A stretch of DNA of 64,000 bases from JBKEDC01 sp047972995. GTDB lineage: Bacteria; Bacteroidota; Bacteroidia; Bacteroidales; Prolixibacteraceae. Positions 42,701 to 52,406 of the stretch are shown one piece after another; the first letter of the stretch is position 1; every line of letters begins with the position of its first letter. Below the pieces are notes generated by a model. The model saw only the letters and a list, made by a program, of their open reading frames with translations. It had not been told where the DNA came from and searched no databases. The stretch covers positions 1-64,000 of the forward strand of contig JBKEBD010000028.1 in the NCBI GenBank assembly GCA_047972995.1. Reading direction: 5' to 3'. Made by a program: the position numbers and the translations under genes.

Positions 42701-43150
42701 TGTTGTAGAAAGTAGCGGGCGTTACATTTAGCGTTTGTTTCCCCTTTTTTTGTGCTTTATCAGACTGTTTCTACTTAAAAAAATGTTCCGCTATCTTTTT
42801 TTTGGGGCAATAGGATGACCTGGGTTGAAATTGTGAGACGTATGTCAACGCAGAAGTTAGTCACCACTATAACAGTCAATGCTTTGGGAGAAAGCATAGA
42901 GTTGAGTTAGTATAGTCGCCCAACGAAAACAAGTCAAAAAGATATACTCCACACTGAAATTAACACACACCCATTCGAGAAAATAAAAATCTGTAGGTCG
43001 CAGCCGGCTCCCGAATAATCTGCTAAGGCTTACTATGGTTAGGTAAGTAAAAGTGGGCTCATACCCCAAGTGTCCCCTGCGCCCTAATAATCTCCCACGT
43101 TAATGATGACAAGAAGCGTGTGAATGTAGGAGTGAAAGTTGGGTTAAGGT
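42701..43150. other. Unassigned stretch between the repeat array and rpoD
   Basis: About 450 bp with base composition richer in GC than the nearby gaps (for example GGTCGCAGCCGGCTCCCG near 42992). A 70-codon minus-strand frame (42857-43069) has no recognisable features. A small hairpin ATGCTTT/AAAGCAT lies near 42879-42897. It may be the wreck of an insertion element or hold a structured RNA; I cannot tell. Confidence 0.4.
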
Positions 43151-43152
43151 GT

Positions 43153-43192
43153 AAAAAAAATAAGGTTCTAATGTTGAAACATTAGAACCTTA
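43153..43192 (-). terminator. rpoD terminator
   Basis: TAAGGTTCTAATGTT (43161-43175) and AACATTAGAACCTTA (43178-43192) form a perfect 15-bp dyad. On the minus strand a run of eight T (43153-43160) follows. Confidence 0.95.
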
Positions 43193-43214
43193 TGCATTTT
43201 GAATAATAGATTGC

Positions 43215-44075
43215 TTATCCTAAATAAGACTTCAAAAGCTTACTTTTTGAAGTGTGGCGCAATCTTCTAATTGCTTTTTCTTTAATCTGACGAACACGCT
43301 CGCGTGTTAGTCCAAAATGTTCACCAATTTCTTCAAGAGTCATTTCTTGGCATCCAATACCGAAGAACATCTTAACAATATCGCTTTCGCGATCTGTAAG
43401 TGTTGCCAATGAGCGTTCGATTTCGCGCGAAAGCGACTCATCTATTAGCATATTGTCGGCATTTGGAGAATCGCCATTCACCAACACGTCAAGCAAGCTG
43501 TTGTCTTCACCTTCCACGAAGGGAGCATCAACAGAAATGTGACGACCAGAAACACGCATGGTGTCTGCCACTTTGTCAGCTGGTAAATCTAGTCTTTCTG
43601 CAAGTTCTTCTGCAGAAGGTTTGCGTTGATTCTCTTGTTCGAACTTCGATAACTCTTTGTTGATTTTATTCAACGAACCTACTTGGTTTAGCGGAAGACG
43701 AACGATACGAGATTGCTCAGCGAGAGCTTGTAAGATAGACTGACGAATCCACCATACGGCATATGAGATGAACTTGAATCCTCGAGTTTCATCGAATTTC
43801 TCTGCAGCTTTAATCAAACCTAGGTTTCCTTCATTGATAAGGTCAGGAAGGCTTAGCCCTTGATTCTGATATTGTTTTGCTACTGAAACCACAAATCGGA
43901 GGTTGGCTCTTGTAAGTTTCTCGAGAGCTCGTTGGTCGCCTTTTTTAATGCGCTGTGCCAACTCCACTTCTTCTTCAATTGTGATGAGGTCTTCGCGACC
44001 AATCTCTTGAAGATACTTATCAAGTGATGCACTTTCGCGGTTTGTGATTGATTTGGTAATCTTTAATTGTCTCAT
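43215..44075 (-). CDS. rpoD: Primary sigma factor RpoD (short Bacteroidetes type)
   Basis: The 286-residue factor lacks the long region 1.1 and the non-conserved insertion of E. coli sigma70, as is usual in Bacteroidetes. Region 1.2 is LDKYLQEIGREDLITIEEE. Regions 2.1-2.4 span LTRANLRFVVSVAKQYQNQGL to FKFISYAVWWIRQSILQAL. Region 3 is RIVRLPLNQVGSLNKI. Region 4.2 is LEEIGEHFGLTRERVRQIKEKAIRRLRH. It reads the TTTG/TAnnTTTG promoters seen throughout the window. A -7 box (CAAATCTA on plus, 44137-44144) precedes the gene. Confidence 0.97.
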   Translation of the reverse strand: MRQLKITKSITNRESASLDKYLQEIGREDLITIEEEVELAQRIKKGDQRALEKLTRANLRFVVSVAKQYQNQGLSLPDLINEGNLGLIKAAEKFDETRGFKFISYAVWWIRQSILQALAEQSRIVRLPLNQVGSLNKINKELSKFEQENQRKPSAEELAERLDLPADKVADTMRVSGRHISVDAPFVEGEDNSLLDVLVNGDSPNADNMLIDESLSREIERSLATLTDRESDIVKMFFGIGCQEMTLEEIGEHFGLTRERVRQIKEKAIRRLRHTSKSKLLKSYLG

Positions 44076-44229
44076 ATACTCTTAATAATGGGCTTTTCTT
44101 CTTTAATAGCTATTTTCTTTTACCCCAAAAGGACTGCAAATCTATAACTTTCTTACTAATTAATAAAGGGATAGAAGCGCTTTTATTCATTTATTGTGTA
44201 TGATTTAATATTTTCTTTTCTTATTTTCC

Positions 44230-44292
44230 AAAAAAAGCTTTTGAAGATCAACCTTTTGTTTATTAAAGCCCTGTGGTCATCTTCAAAAGCTT
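44230..44292 (-). terminator. Terminator of the HtrA gene
   Basis: AAGCTTTTGAAGAT (44235-44248) pairs with ATCTTCAAAAGCTT (44279-44292) over 14 bp; on the minus strand it runs into TTTTTT. Confidence 0.85.
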
Positions 44293-44305
44293 CCTTTAAG
44301 AGTGC

Positions 44306-45751
44306 TTAATCGGCAGTAGAAAACACGTAGTATGCCGTTTTTCCGTCGGGGTATATTCCTTCAAGAAGCACTCCGCCATTGGTTTGAGAAATGATGCTTT
44401 TCAAGTCATTTAGGTTGCTCACATTTTGCTTGTTCACTCGCATAATGATGAAGCCATCTTTCACACCAGCCGATTTTAATTTGCCTTTTCCGGTGTTGCT
44501 TACTTGTAGTCCGTTGCGGATATTTAAATTGTAGGCAGCTTCCGAGCTTACCTCTTCAAATTTAGCCCCGAGGAACTCTTCTCCAGCAGCAATTAGCTCG
44601 GTGTCGCCTTGTAGATTTTTGAATGTTACGTTAAACACCTTGTTTTTCCCATTTCGTTTTGCGAGCACTTTCACTTCATCTCCCGGGCGATATTTGCTCA
44701 CCGCTTCTTGAAGTTTGGCTACAGAATGAATTGGAGTGCCTGCAATGTCTAGAATAACATCGCCAGTTTTTATTCCTGCAACGTCTGCTGCGCTGTTGGT
44801 TGCCACAGAACCTACATAAACGCCTTCAATTTTATCTAGATTGGAGCGTTGTGCCAAATCGGCATCAATGTTTTGAATGCCAATGCCGAGTAAAGCTCGT
44901 TGCACTTGACCGTATTCTTTCAAATCGCCAATAACTTTCTCAACAATGCTCGACGGAACTGCAAAAGAATAGCCTGAATAAGATCCTGTTAATGAAGCAA
45001 TAGCTGTGTTTATACCCACCAAGTCGCCCGAAGCATTAACCAAAGCACCGCCACTATTTCCGGGGTTTACGGCTGCATCGGTTTGAATGAATGACTCAAT
45101 GCTCATGCTGTTTTCATTGATGTTGATGTTTCTACTTTTTGCGCTCACAATACCGGCAGTAACTGTAGATGTGAGGTTGTAGGGATTCCCCACGGCAAGC
45201 ACCCATTCGCCGAGGAGTAGCTTGTCGGAGTTGGCGAATTTCAGAAACGGAAAGTCATTGCCCTCAATTTTCAATAGTGCAATGTCGGTAGTAGGATCGG
45301 TGCCCACAAGCGTTGCTTTAAACTCGCGTTTATCTTGCAGCACTACCTTAATATTGTCGGCACCATCAATCACGTGGTTGTTGGTGGCAATGTATCCATC
45401 TTTAGAAATGATTACTCCCGACCCTGAGCCTTCCCTAACGCGGGGCTGTTGCTGGCGATACCCACGATTGCCATAAAACCATTCGTAAAAAGGATTGCCA
45501 TAGGCAACACTGCTTTCTTCGCTACTCACTTTCACGTGCACCACGGCGTGCACGGAGTGTTCGGCAGCATAGGTTAGGTCGATGTTCCCCGAAGGGGCGG
45601 CTGTATTCAAATTGGCATACCGGGCAACGGGTGTGCTTTCCACTTGCACAATTTGAGGGGTTGAAAAGAAGGTTTGGTAGGTCCAGATTGCCATTCCGGC
45701 ACTGATGATCGCTATAACAAGCGATAACGTTACATGTTTTAAATCTTTCAT
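44306..45751 (-). CDS. htrA: Periplasmic serine protease HtrA/DegQ type
   Basis: The 481-residue protein has an N-terminal membrane anchor (LSLVIAIISAGMAIWTY). The trypsin-like domain has His in TNNHVIDGADNI (about residue 124), Asp in TTDIALLKI (about 153) and Ser in VNPGNSGGALVN (about 231). Two PDZ domains follow (about 285-370 and 390-478; the first includes GVYVGSVATNSAADVAGIKTG). It degrades or refolds damaged envelope proteins. A -7 box (CAAAGATA on plus, 45783-45790) lies about 30 bp before the start. Confidence 0.95.
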   Translation of the reverse strand: MKDLKHVTLSLVIAIISAGMAIWTYQTFFSTPQIVQVESTPVARYANLNTAAPSGNIDLTYAAEHSVHAVVHVKVSSEESSVAYGNPFYEWFYGNRGYRQQQPRVREGSGSGVIISKDGYIATNNHVIDGADNIKVVLQDKREFKATLVGTDPTTDIALLKIEGNDFPFLKFANSDKLLLGEWVLAVGNPYNLTSTVTAGIVSAKSRNININENSMSIESFIQTDAAVNPGNSGGALVNASGDLVGINTAIASLTGSYSGYSFAVPSSIVEKVIGDLKEYGQVQRALLGIGIQNIDADLAQRSNLDKIEGVYVGSVATNSAADVAGIKTGDVILDIAGTPIHSVAKLQEAVSKYRPGDEVKVLAKRNGKNKVFNVTFKNLQGDTELIAAGEEFLGAKFEEVSSEAAYNLNIRNGLQVSNTGKGKLKSAGVKDGFIIMRVNKQNVSNLNDLKSIISQTNGGVLLEGIYPDGKTAYYVFSTAD

Positions 45752-45989
45752 GTTGTGATATTTTTAAAGTAAGCGGGCAGATCAAAGATAGTTACATATA
45801 TAATATAGTATGGTTTGCAGCAGTTTTTCTTTTGTGGAAGTTGTTCGTTGCTTCCCCAAACTAACCAATGCTGCGCTCGTGCTAATCGTTAAGTAACTCC
45901 AAGAACATCCCTAGAAACTAGTATGTGAGATTAAATTCAAATTCCATTCCGAAATATTTAGTTGAAATGTGCGACTTAACGCTAATTTG

Positions 45990-46020
45990 TTTGTTTTAAT
46001 AAAATTTTTATCGAAATTTG
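45990..46020 (+). promoter_or_regulatory. Promoter of the sensor kinase gene
   Basis: TTTG (45990-45993), 19 nt, GAAATTTG (46013-46020), one base off TAnnTTTG. The leader would be ~53 nt. Besides this and the divergent htrA -7 box, the 45752-46079 gap shows nothing else. Confidence 0.55.
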
Positions 46021-46079
46021 CCCGAAATAAGCTTTATTAAGTTTTTAGCAAGAAGAAAAAGCACACATCACACCAAATT

Positions 46080-48098
46080 ATGAATTTGCACGATAGGCTA
46101 AAAGATAGGGGATTATTTGGCTATTTTCGAATAGTCTTTGTTGGGTTTTCCATTTTTGCGGTATTGATTATTATGTTGATACGGATTTCAGTGTGTGTGA
46201 GTGATTATAAGAAATCTGCCGTAGAACTTCGTGAGCAGAAGATTGAAAATGCCAAGTGTTTTGTGAAAAGTACGGTGGATTTAGAGTGTGAATATATTGC
46301 TGGAATTAAGAAAAGCTTGCACGAGAGGAAAGTGGCAGAGCTGGAAGACAATGTGCAAGAGGCTTGCAATTTGGCATCAGCAATTTACGAGGAATGTCGC
46401 TACCAAATGTCGGAAAAACAGTTAAGACGTCAGGTTATAAAAGCGGTATCTTCTTTGGCCAGCTCATCTACTTGTTATCGGGTTTTGATTAATGGACTTG
46501 ATGGGCGAGCAATTTACAACCCGAATAATCCACAATTTGAAGGAAAGAGTTTGCTTGAAATAAAAGATCAAACAGGTTCTTATTTTGTGCAAGAGGAATT
46601 AAAGATACTTGCAGAACGAGGCGAAGGATTTCGCTATTCAACAGATTTGGTAACTGGCGAATTGCAGATGAGTTATGTGAAGGAGTTTCCCGAAATGAAC
46701 TGTTATTTCGTGTCTGTCATGTATCCGTCGAATTACCAAGAAGAATTTGAGGAGGAACTAGTTGAAAAAATTAGTACCAAAACTTTTGGCTATAATGGCA
46801 ATGTTTTTATCATTGAGCCTAATGGCGATATTTTTCAAGGGAAGGCTTACGGTGGAGCAGAGTCGCACTATAACTTGAAGACAGCAGCAGAACCCACATC
46901 AAGAGCTTTTTACGAGCAAATTACAGCAGTATTGACCGAAAATCCTTCGGGAGACTTCATGTCGTATATGTGGTATAGTCGTGGAGAAACAAAAAAAGAA
47001 GTCGTGAGGCTATCGCCCAAAATCTCTTATGTGAAGCTAGATTTAAACACGGGCTGGTTTATAGGAGCTGGATTCTATGAATCGGAAGTCGATTTGGAAG
47101 CTGTTAGTCAAAAAAAAATACTACGTGCAGACTTAATAAGGTATATCTTTCAGGTTATTTTATTTTTTGCCGTTATGGTGATGTTAACCATTTACTTTTT
47201 CTATCGATTTGAACGATGGTTTAAAGAAGACTTCGATTTTTTTGTGGAATTCTTTAGACAAAGTGCCGACAGGCTCACGCATATCAATATGGAAGATATG
47301 ATCTTCTTGGAATTTCAAACACTCGGGGCTGTGGTTAATGAAATGATTTTATCGCGCGAAGCGGTAGAAAAAAGATTGCTCGATGAGCATGAAAAGGCAG
47401 AGGAAGCTGACCGTTTGAAATCAGCTTTCTTGGCGAATATGTCGCATGAAATTAGAACACCGATGTACGCCATTATTGGATTTTCTAATTTTTTGGTAGA
47501 AGATCTGTCGGAGGAAGAACGTATAGAGTTAGTGTCGTTAATTCAAAGCAACGGCGAAAGTTTGCTGACTTTGATTGATTCCATCATTGACTTTTCAAAA
47601 ATTGAAGTAGGGCAAATATCACTGAAAGAAAACTATGTATTTTACGATAAACTGTGCTTTAAGTTGAGCGAGAAATACAACCGTCGAGTGGAAGAGGAAA
47701 AACTAGAGCTGAAATTTGTTTTGCAAAATAGACTGCCTGTTCGCTTCATGTCAATCACCGATGAAGATCGTTTAATGCAAGTGTTAAAGGAGTTGCTCAA
47801 TAATGCCTTTAACTACACAAAAGCAGGTACTGTAGTGCTCACCGTAGAACAAAAAGTCAACATGATTCGTTTCGAAGTTACTGACACGGGCTTAGGCATT
47901 CCTGAGGGAGAGCAAGAACGAATTTTCGAGCGATTTGCTCAATTTAGAGAAAATCAAGTGAACGGAACCAGAGGAATAGGAATTGGATTAACGATATCGG
48001 CAAGATTGGTGGAATTGCTAGGCGGACACCTTGCGGTGGAGTCAAAAGATGGCGTGGGATCGTCGTTTTCGTTTGCCATTCCACTGATTATTTCGTAA
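46080..48098 (+). CDS. Membrane sensor histidine kinase with Cache-type domain
   Basis: The 672-residue kinase has one membrane segment near residues 17-40, a ~310-residue periplasmic part, and a second segment near 355-377 (VILFFAVMVMLTIYFFYRF). The outer part contains features of Cache sensors (YNPNNPQFEGKSLLEIKD, MNCYFVSVMYPSNYQEEF, LNTGWFIGAGFYESEVD), which bind small molecules such as organic acids. A linker helix leads to HisKA with LANMSHEIRTPMYAIIGFSN (His near 456), then the ATPase: N box LKELLNNAFNYTKAG, G1 DTGLGIPEGE, G2 GIGIGLTISARLVELLGG. There is no receiver domain and no response regulator beside it. The signal and partner are unknown. Confidence 0.9.
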   Translation: MNLHDRLKDRGLFGYFRIVFVGFSIFAVLIIMLIRISVCVSDYKKSAVELREQKIENAKCFVKSTVDLECEYIAGIKKSLHERKVAELEDNVQEACNLASAIYEECRYQMSEKQLRRQVIKAVSSLASSSTCYRVLINGLDGRAIYNPNNPQFEGKSLLEIKDQTGSYFVQEELKILAERGEGFRYSTDLVTGELQMSYVKEFPEMNCYFVSVMYPSNYQEEFEEELVEKISTKTFGYNGNVFIIEPNGDIFQGKAYGGAESHYNLKTAAEPTSRAFYEQITAVLTENPSGDFMSYMWYSRGETKKEVVRLSPKISYVKLDLNTGWFIGAGFYESEVDLEAVSQKKILRADLIRYIFQVILFFAVMVMLTIYFFYRFERWFKEDFDFFVEFFRQSADRLTHINMEDMIFLEFQTLGAVVNEMILSREAVEKRLLDEHEKAEEADRLKSAFLANMSHEIRTPMYAIIGFSNFLVEDLSEEERIELVSLIQSNGESLLTLIDSIIDFSKIEVGQISLKENYVFYDKLCFKLSEKYNRRVEEEKLELKFVLQNRLPVRFMSITDEDRLMQVLKELLNNAFNYTKAGTVVLTVEQKVNMIRFEVTDTGLGIPEGEQERIFERFAQFRENQVNGTRGIGIGLTISARLVELLGGHLAVESKDGVGSSFSFAIPLIIS

Positions 48099-48185
48099 AT
48101 ATCAATTCTTCTGTTTTCCACTGCTCTTGTTTAAAAATGAAAAAGCATTAACTTTGTGTCATAAAAAAAACAAACACCCAAATAG

Positions 48186-48626
48186 ATGCTTTCAAAAACT
48201 TGTAAATACGCATTGCGTGCCATCATTTTCATTGGGAAAAATTGTACAGGAAAGAAGGTTAGAGTAAAAGAAATTACCGATGAAATAGATGTTCCCTCGC
48301 ATTTTGTGGCAAAGATTCTGCAAAATTTGGTTAAAGATGGACTCGTAGCATCAACAAAAGGACCTTCAGGTGGTTTTTATATCGATCGAAAACTGAGCGA
48401 CATTTCACTTTATGATATCATTGAAGTTGTTGAAGGAAAAGAATATTTTGAATTTTGCTTACTAAAGAATGAACCTTGCAACTGTCAGAATGAGAAAGAA
48501 ACGCACTGTCCGTTGCACGCCAAATTCGGACCTGTGAAGCAGCAGGTGGTAGATTATTATAAGCAAACAAGCATTCAAGACATTATTTCCGACATGGAAT
48601 CTCATGAGCAATGGGTGAAGCTTTAA
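48186..48626 (+). CDS. Rrf2-family transcription regulator with cysteine cluster
   Basis: The 146-residue regulator has the Rrf2 winged helix (MLSKTCKYALRAIIFI, VPSHFVAKILQNLVKDGLVAS, KGPSGGFYI). Four cysteines lie at 91, 98, 100 and 108 (FEFCLLKNEPCNCQNEKE then HCPLH), close to the three-Cys Fe-S site of IscR/NsrR, so it probably senses iron-sulfur status, nitric oxide or redox state. The promoter is CTTG (48126-48129), 19 nt, TAACTTTG (48149-48156). hemW follows 44 bp later and may be in the same unit. Confidence 0.9.
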   Translation: MLSKTCKYALRAIIFIGKNCTGKKVRVKEITDEIDVPSHFVAKILQNLVKDGLVASTKGPSGGFYIDRKLSDISLYDIIEVVEGKEYFEFCLLKNEPCNCQNEKETHCPLHAKFGPVKQQVVDYYKQTSIQDIISDMESHEQWVKL

Positions 48627-48670
48627 TTTGTAACGTCGAATTTCTTTAATTCAAACCCTTAATTCCAAAA

Positions 48671-49807
48671 ATGGCTGGAATATACATACACATACCATTT
48701 TGCAAAACAAAGTGCTACTATTGCGATTTTTATAAGAGTACAGACATTACAAAGCTTGACGATTTTTTGAAGGTTTTGTACCAAGAAATTGAAAACCGTG
48801 CGGTGGAGTTGGAAGGGCAGATCGTTGAAACAGTGTATGTGGGAGGCGGTACGCCATCGGTGCTATCGGTGGAACAAATCGATGCGCTAATGTATCATTT
48901 GCACACGTATTTTTATATTGCCGTTGATGCCGAAATTACCCTCGAATGTAACCCCGACGATTTAACACCATCTTATCTGGAAGCACTAAGCCAAACCGTG
49001 ATTAACCGTTTGAGTATTGGCACACAATCGTTTCAAGATTGCGACTTGAAGCGCATGAACCGCAGGCATTGTGCCATGCAAGCTATTCAGGCTGTGCGAT
49101 TGGCTCAGGATTTTGGCTTTGCAAACATTAGCATCGACCTAATTTATGGCTTGCCTGATTTGTCGCTTGATGTGTGGCAGCAGATCATAGCTCAAGCATT
49201 GGATCTTCAAGTGCAACACATTTCAGCCTATCATCTTACCTATCATGAAGGCACGGTGTTCTATAAAGATTTGCAAGAACATAAGCTCAAAGAATTGCCC
49301 GATGAACAGAGCTTCAGTCAGTTTAAAATGTTGCGCGAAAAAATGGCAGATGCAGGCTTTGAGCATTACGAAATATCGAACTTTGCTAAAGCAGGTAAAT
49401 ATTCGCGCCACAATAGAGCCTATTGGGAGCGAAAACCCTATCTCGGATTAGGACCTTCGGCTCATTCATTCGATTTAAACACCCGACGATGGAATTGCAG
49501 CTCGGTAGAAGAATATGTGGAAGCCTTATCAACCAGTGCTGGCTACTTTGAGGTAGAACAACTTACACCGCAAGATCAATATAATGATTACATTATCACG
49601 AGTTTGCGCACCCAGTGGGGAATCAGCGAAAGCTATTTGAAGCAGAATTTTGAAGCACAATATGTGACCTATTTCAAGCAACAATTGCAGGGATATTTAA
49701 ATGCTGGTCAGGTTTATCGCAATGGCGAAAGTTATGTGCTTAGTTCAGAAGGTTTGTTCATTTCAGATGCTATAATGGGTGACCTGTGCTACTTTAAAGA
49801 AGACTAA
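48671..49807 (+). CDS. hemW: HemW, radical SAM heme chaperone
   Basis: The 378-residue protein starts MAGIYIHIPFCKTKCYYCDF, with the cluster cysteines 11, 15 and 18 and no longer N-terminal region, as in HemW and unlike the true coproporphyrinogen dehydrogenase HemN. Family motifs include VGGGTPSVL, ECNPDDLTP, RLSIGTQSF, DLIYGLP and the C-terminal HemN_C domain (LRTQWGISESYL). HemW binds heme and delivers it to respiratory enzymes. The upstream Rrf2 gene with an Fe-S type cysteine set is a fitting neighbour. Confidence 0.93.
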   Translation: MAGIYIHIPFCKTKCYYCDFYKSTDITKLDDFLKVLYQEIENRAVELEGQIVETVYVGGGTPSVLSVEQIDALMYHLHTYFYIAVDAEITLECNPDDLTPSYLEALSQTVINRLSIGTQSFQDCDLKRMNRRHCAMQAIQAVRLAQDFGFANISIDLIYGLPDLSLDVWQQIIAQALDLQVQHISAYHLTYHEGTVFYKDLQEHKLKELPDEQSFSQFKMLREKMADAGFEHYEISNFAKAGKYSRHNRAYWERKPYLGLGPSAHSFDLNTRRWNCSSVEEYVEALSTSAGYFEVEQLTPQDQYNDYIITSLRTQWGISESYLKQNFEAQYVTYFKQQLQGYLNAGQVYRNGESYVLSSEGLFISDAIMGDLCYFKED

Positions 49808-49928
49808 TGGGGACAAATTGTTAGTTTTCACCCCTTTTTGGTGCACTTGATGTGCAAATCCTAAGTCTTAATTCCTAATTCTTTACTATATTTGTGCCAG
49901 AAATAAATTTTAAACCAAGATAAAGAAT

Positions 49929-52133
49929 ATGACAAAAAGATTTCTTTTAGTTGTAGCTTTAATTTCTTCTATGATGGTGAGCAATGTGCGCGCCGATGAG
50001 GGAATGTGGCTACCAGCGCTGATTTACAAGATGAATATCGGCGAAATGCAACAAATGGGCTTGAAGCTTTCGGCCGAAGATATTTATAGCGTAAACAACT
50101 CAAGCATTAAAGACGCTATTGTGGCTCTCGACCGTGGTTCTTGCACCGGTGAGGTGATTTCAGATAAAGGCTTGGTGCTTACAAACCACCACTGTGGTTA
50201 TGGCGAAATTCAAGCTCACTCAACCCCAGAACACGACTACCTTAAAGAAGGATTTTGGGCAAAGTCTTACGAAGAAGAATTGCCTAACCCCGGCAAAACA
50301 ATGTCTTTCTTGATTAACGTGAAAGATGTTACCGAAACAGTATTGGCTACCGTGAAAGACAACATGACTTACGATGAAAGAACAAAAGCTATCGCCAAAG
50401 TTTCAGCAAAATTACAAAAAGAAGCTACTGAGGGCACGCACTACGAAGCTCAAGTAAAATCGATGTTGTATGATAATCAATACTTCTTATTTGTTTATGA
50501 AGTGTTTAAAGACATTCGTTTGGTAGGTGCACCTCCTTCATCAATTGGTAAATTTGGTGGCGATACTGACAACTGGATGTGGCCTCGTCACACCGGTGAC
50601 TTCTCGATGTTCCGCATTTATTGTGCTCCTGATGGTTCGCCAGCAGAATACTCGGAAGACAATGTGCCTTACACTCCAAAACAACATCTTGAAATTTCAC
50701 TTGATGGTTACCAACAAGGCGACTTCGCCTTTGTAATGGGATATCCCGGAAGCACGCAACGTTATAAAACGTCATACGGTATTGAAGAAGCAATGAACAT
50801 TGTTAACATGAGTAGAATTAACGCTCGTGGCCCAAAACTAGATGTCATTCATGAATATCAAGCTACGAGCACTGCTGCTCGCATTCAATACGCATCGAAA
50901 GCTGCTCGTTGTTCAAACTACTACAAAAATGCTATTGGTATGAACAAAGGTTTGGAAGCTTTGGGCGTAGTAGCACAAAAACAAGAACTAGAAAAGCAAG
51001 TAATGGCTTGGATTAATGCCGATTCATCGCGCAAAGCTAAATATGGCGACCCCGTGGCTGAAATTGAAGGAACTTATGCCGACAACAAAGCATCTTATGC
51101 CTATGCTTACTTGGTAGAATGTTTCTTGGGTGGACCAGAGGCTTTCCGTTTTTCGGCAGCAGCTCGTTCGTTGGAAAAAGCATTAGAAAGTGGCGATCAA
51201 GCAAAAATTGATGCTGCAGTAAAAGCTGTTGAAAGCAGAATGGAACTTTATTTCAAAGATTATGATGCTGCTACCGATAAAAAAATCGCAGCTGCTTTAA
51301 CTCAAGTATATCGAGAAAATGTTGATGCCGATTTCTATCCTTCATTCTTTGCCGATATTAAAGACGGAAACATCGATGCTTATATGGCGAAAGTATATGC
51401 TAAAACAGTGTTCGCTGATAAAGCAAGCTTAACAAGTTTCTTGGCTAGCCCTAAATTTAAAACCTTGCAAAAAGACCCTGTTTATGTGGTGATGAGAAGT
51501 ATCTATGCAGAGTTAGAAAACATTAGGACAGCACAAAAAGAAACAGCTCCTAAATTGGCAGAAGGTCGACGTTTGTTTACAGCAGCTCGTTTAGAAATGG
51601 AATCAGAAAAAAAATTCTATCCCGACGCAAACAGTACAATGCGTATTACCTACGGAAAAGTGGGCGATTACAAACCTCGCGATGGTGTGAACTACGATTA
51701 CTTCACAACCATTAAAGGTTATGCTGAAAAAGAAATCCCCGGCGATATTGAATTTGATGTGCCAGCTCGCATGAAAGCACTGTGTGAAGCAAAAGATTTT
51801 GGCAATTATCTTGATGCTGATGGTACATTGCACACTTGTTTCATTACTGATAATGACATTACAGGTGGAAACTCAGGTTCGCCAGTAATGAACGCTAAAG
51901 GACAGTTGATCGGAACAGCTTTCGATGGAAACTGGGAAGCTATGAGTGGCGATATTGCTTTCGAACACCAATTGCAAAAATGTATCAACGTAGATATTCG
52001 TTTTGTACTTTGGACAATCGACAAATACGCTGGTGCTACCAACCTTATCGATGAGATGACTTTGGTGAAAAGCGAGAAAAAAGCTTGTTGCAAAGAAGCA
52101 AAAACTTGTCCTAAAGCAGCAGCAGCAAAATAA
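49929..52133 (+). CDS. S46 dipeptidyl-peptidase, DPP7 type by residue 673, with a Cys-rich tail
   Basis: The 734-residue secreted protease (signal peptide to VRADEG) belongs to family S46, which removes dipeptides from peptide N-termini in the periplasm. Catalytic His is in LTNHHCGYG, Asp in GDTDNWMWPRHTGDF, and Ser in TGGNSGSPVMN. Counting from that Ser as 655, position 673 is Gly in AFDGNWEAMSGD. In the family Gly673 marks DPP7 (hydrophobic P1) and Arg673 marks DPP11 (acidic P1). After the normal end (IDEMTLV) the protein has ~20 extra residues, KSEKKACCKEAKTCPKAAAA, lysine/alanine-rich with three cysteines, not known from typical members. A -7 box TATATTTG (49887-49894) and a strong terminator bound the gene. 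Confidence 0.9.
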   Translation: MTKRFLLVVALISSMMVSNVRADEGMWLPALIYKMNIGEMQQMGLKLSAEDIYSVNNSSIKDAIVALDRGSCTGEVISDKGLVLTNHHCGYGEIQAHSTPEHDYLKEGFWAKSYEEELPNPGKTMSFLINVKDVTETVLATVKDNMTYDERTKAIAKVSAKLQKEATEGTHYEAQVKSMLYDNQYFLFVYEVFKDIRLVGAPPSSIGKFGGDTDNWMWPRHTGDFSMFRIYCAPDGSPAEYSEDNVPYTPKQHLEISLDGYQQGDFAFVMGYPGSTQRYKTSYGIEEAMNIVNMSRINARGPKLDVIHEYQATSTAARIQYASKAARCSNYYKNAIGMNKGLEALGVVAQKQELEKQVMAWINADSSRKAKYGDPVAEIEGTYADNKASYAYAYLVECFLGGPEAFRFSAAARSLEKALESGDQAKIDAAVKAVESRMELYFKDYDAATDKKIAAALTQVYRENVDADFYPSFFADIKDGNIDAYMAKVYAKTVFADKASLTSFLASPKFKTLQKDPVYVVMRSIYAELENIRTAQKETAPKLAEGRRLFTAARLEMESEKKFYPDANSTMRITYGKVGDYKPRDGVNYDYFTTIKGYAEKEIPGDIEFDVPARMKALCEAKDFGNYLDADGTLHTCFITDNDITGGNSGSPVMNAKGQLIGTAFDGNWEAMSGDIAFEHQLQKCINVDIRFVLWTIDKYAGATNLIDEMTLVKSEKKACCKEAKTCPKAAAAK

Positions 52134-52156
52134 ACGCCACAGCGCTGAAATAAATT

Positions 52157-52192
52157 AAAAAACCATTTCTCTTCGGGGAAATGGTTTTTTTG
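52157..52192 (+). terminator. Terminator of the S46 peptidase gene
   Basis: AAAACCATTTC pairs with GAAATGGTTTT around a TCTTCGGG loop region; a run of T follows. Confidence 0.9.
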
Positions 52193-52406
52193 TTTTCAGA
52201 GGTGAAGAAGAGGGGTAAATTTGAAAGCTTCTGAATATGGAGCTTATTGACCAAGATAAGCCCTTGAAGTAGTGCCGAAATATGCACATTACTTCATGAG
52301 AATCTTAATTTTCAGAAATTCGCTTAATAAAGCTTTAACAATAGAGACTATAAGTTCACCTATTTCCATTTTAAATGTATCTTTGTAGCAAAATAATTTA
52401 GATAGA

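Noticed and set aside
42857..43069. 70-codon minus-strand frame
   Set aside because: No recognisable domain, no promoter or start context; kept only as part of the unassigned stretch.
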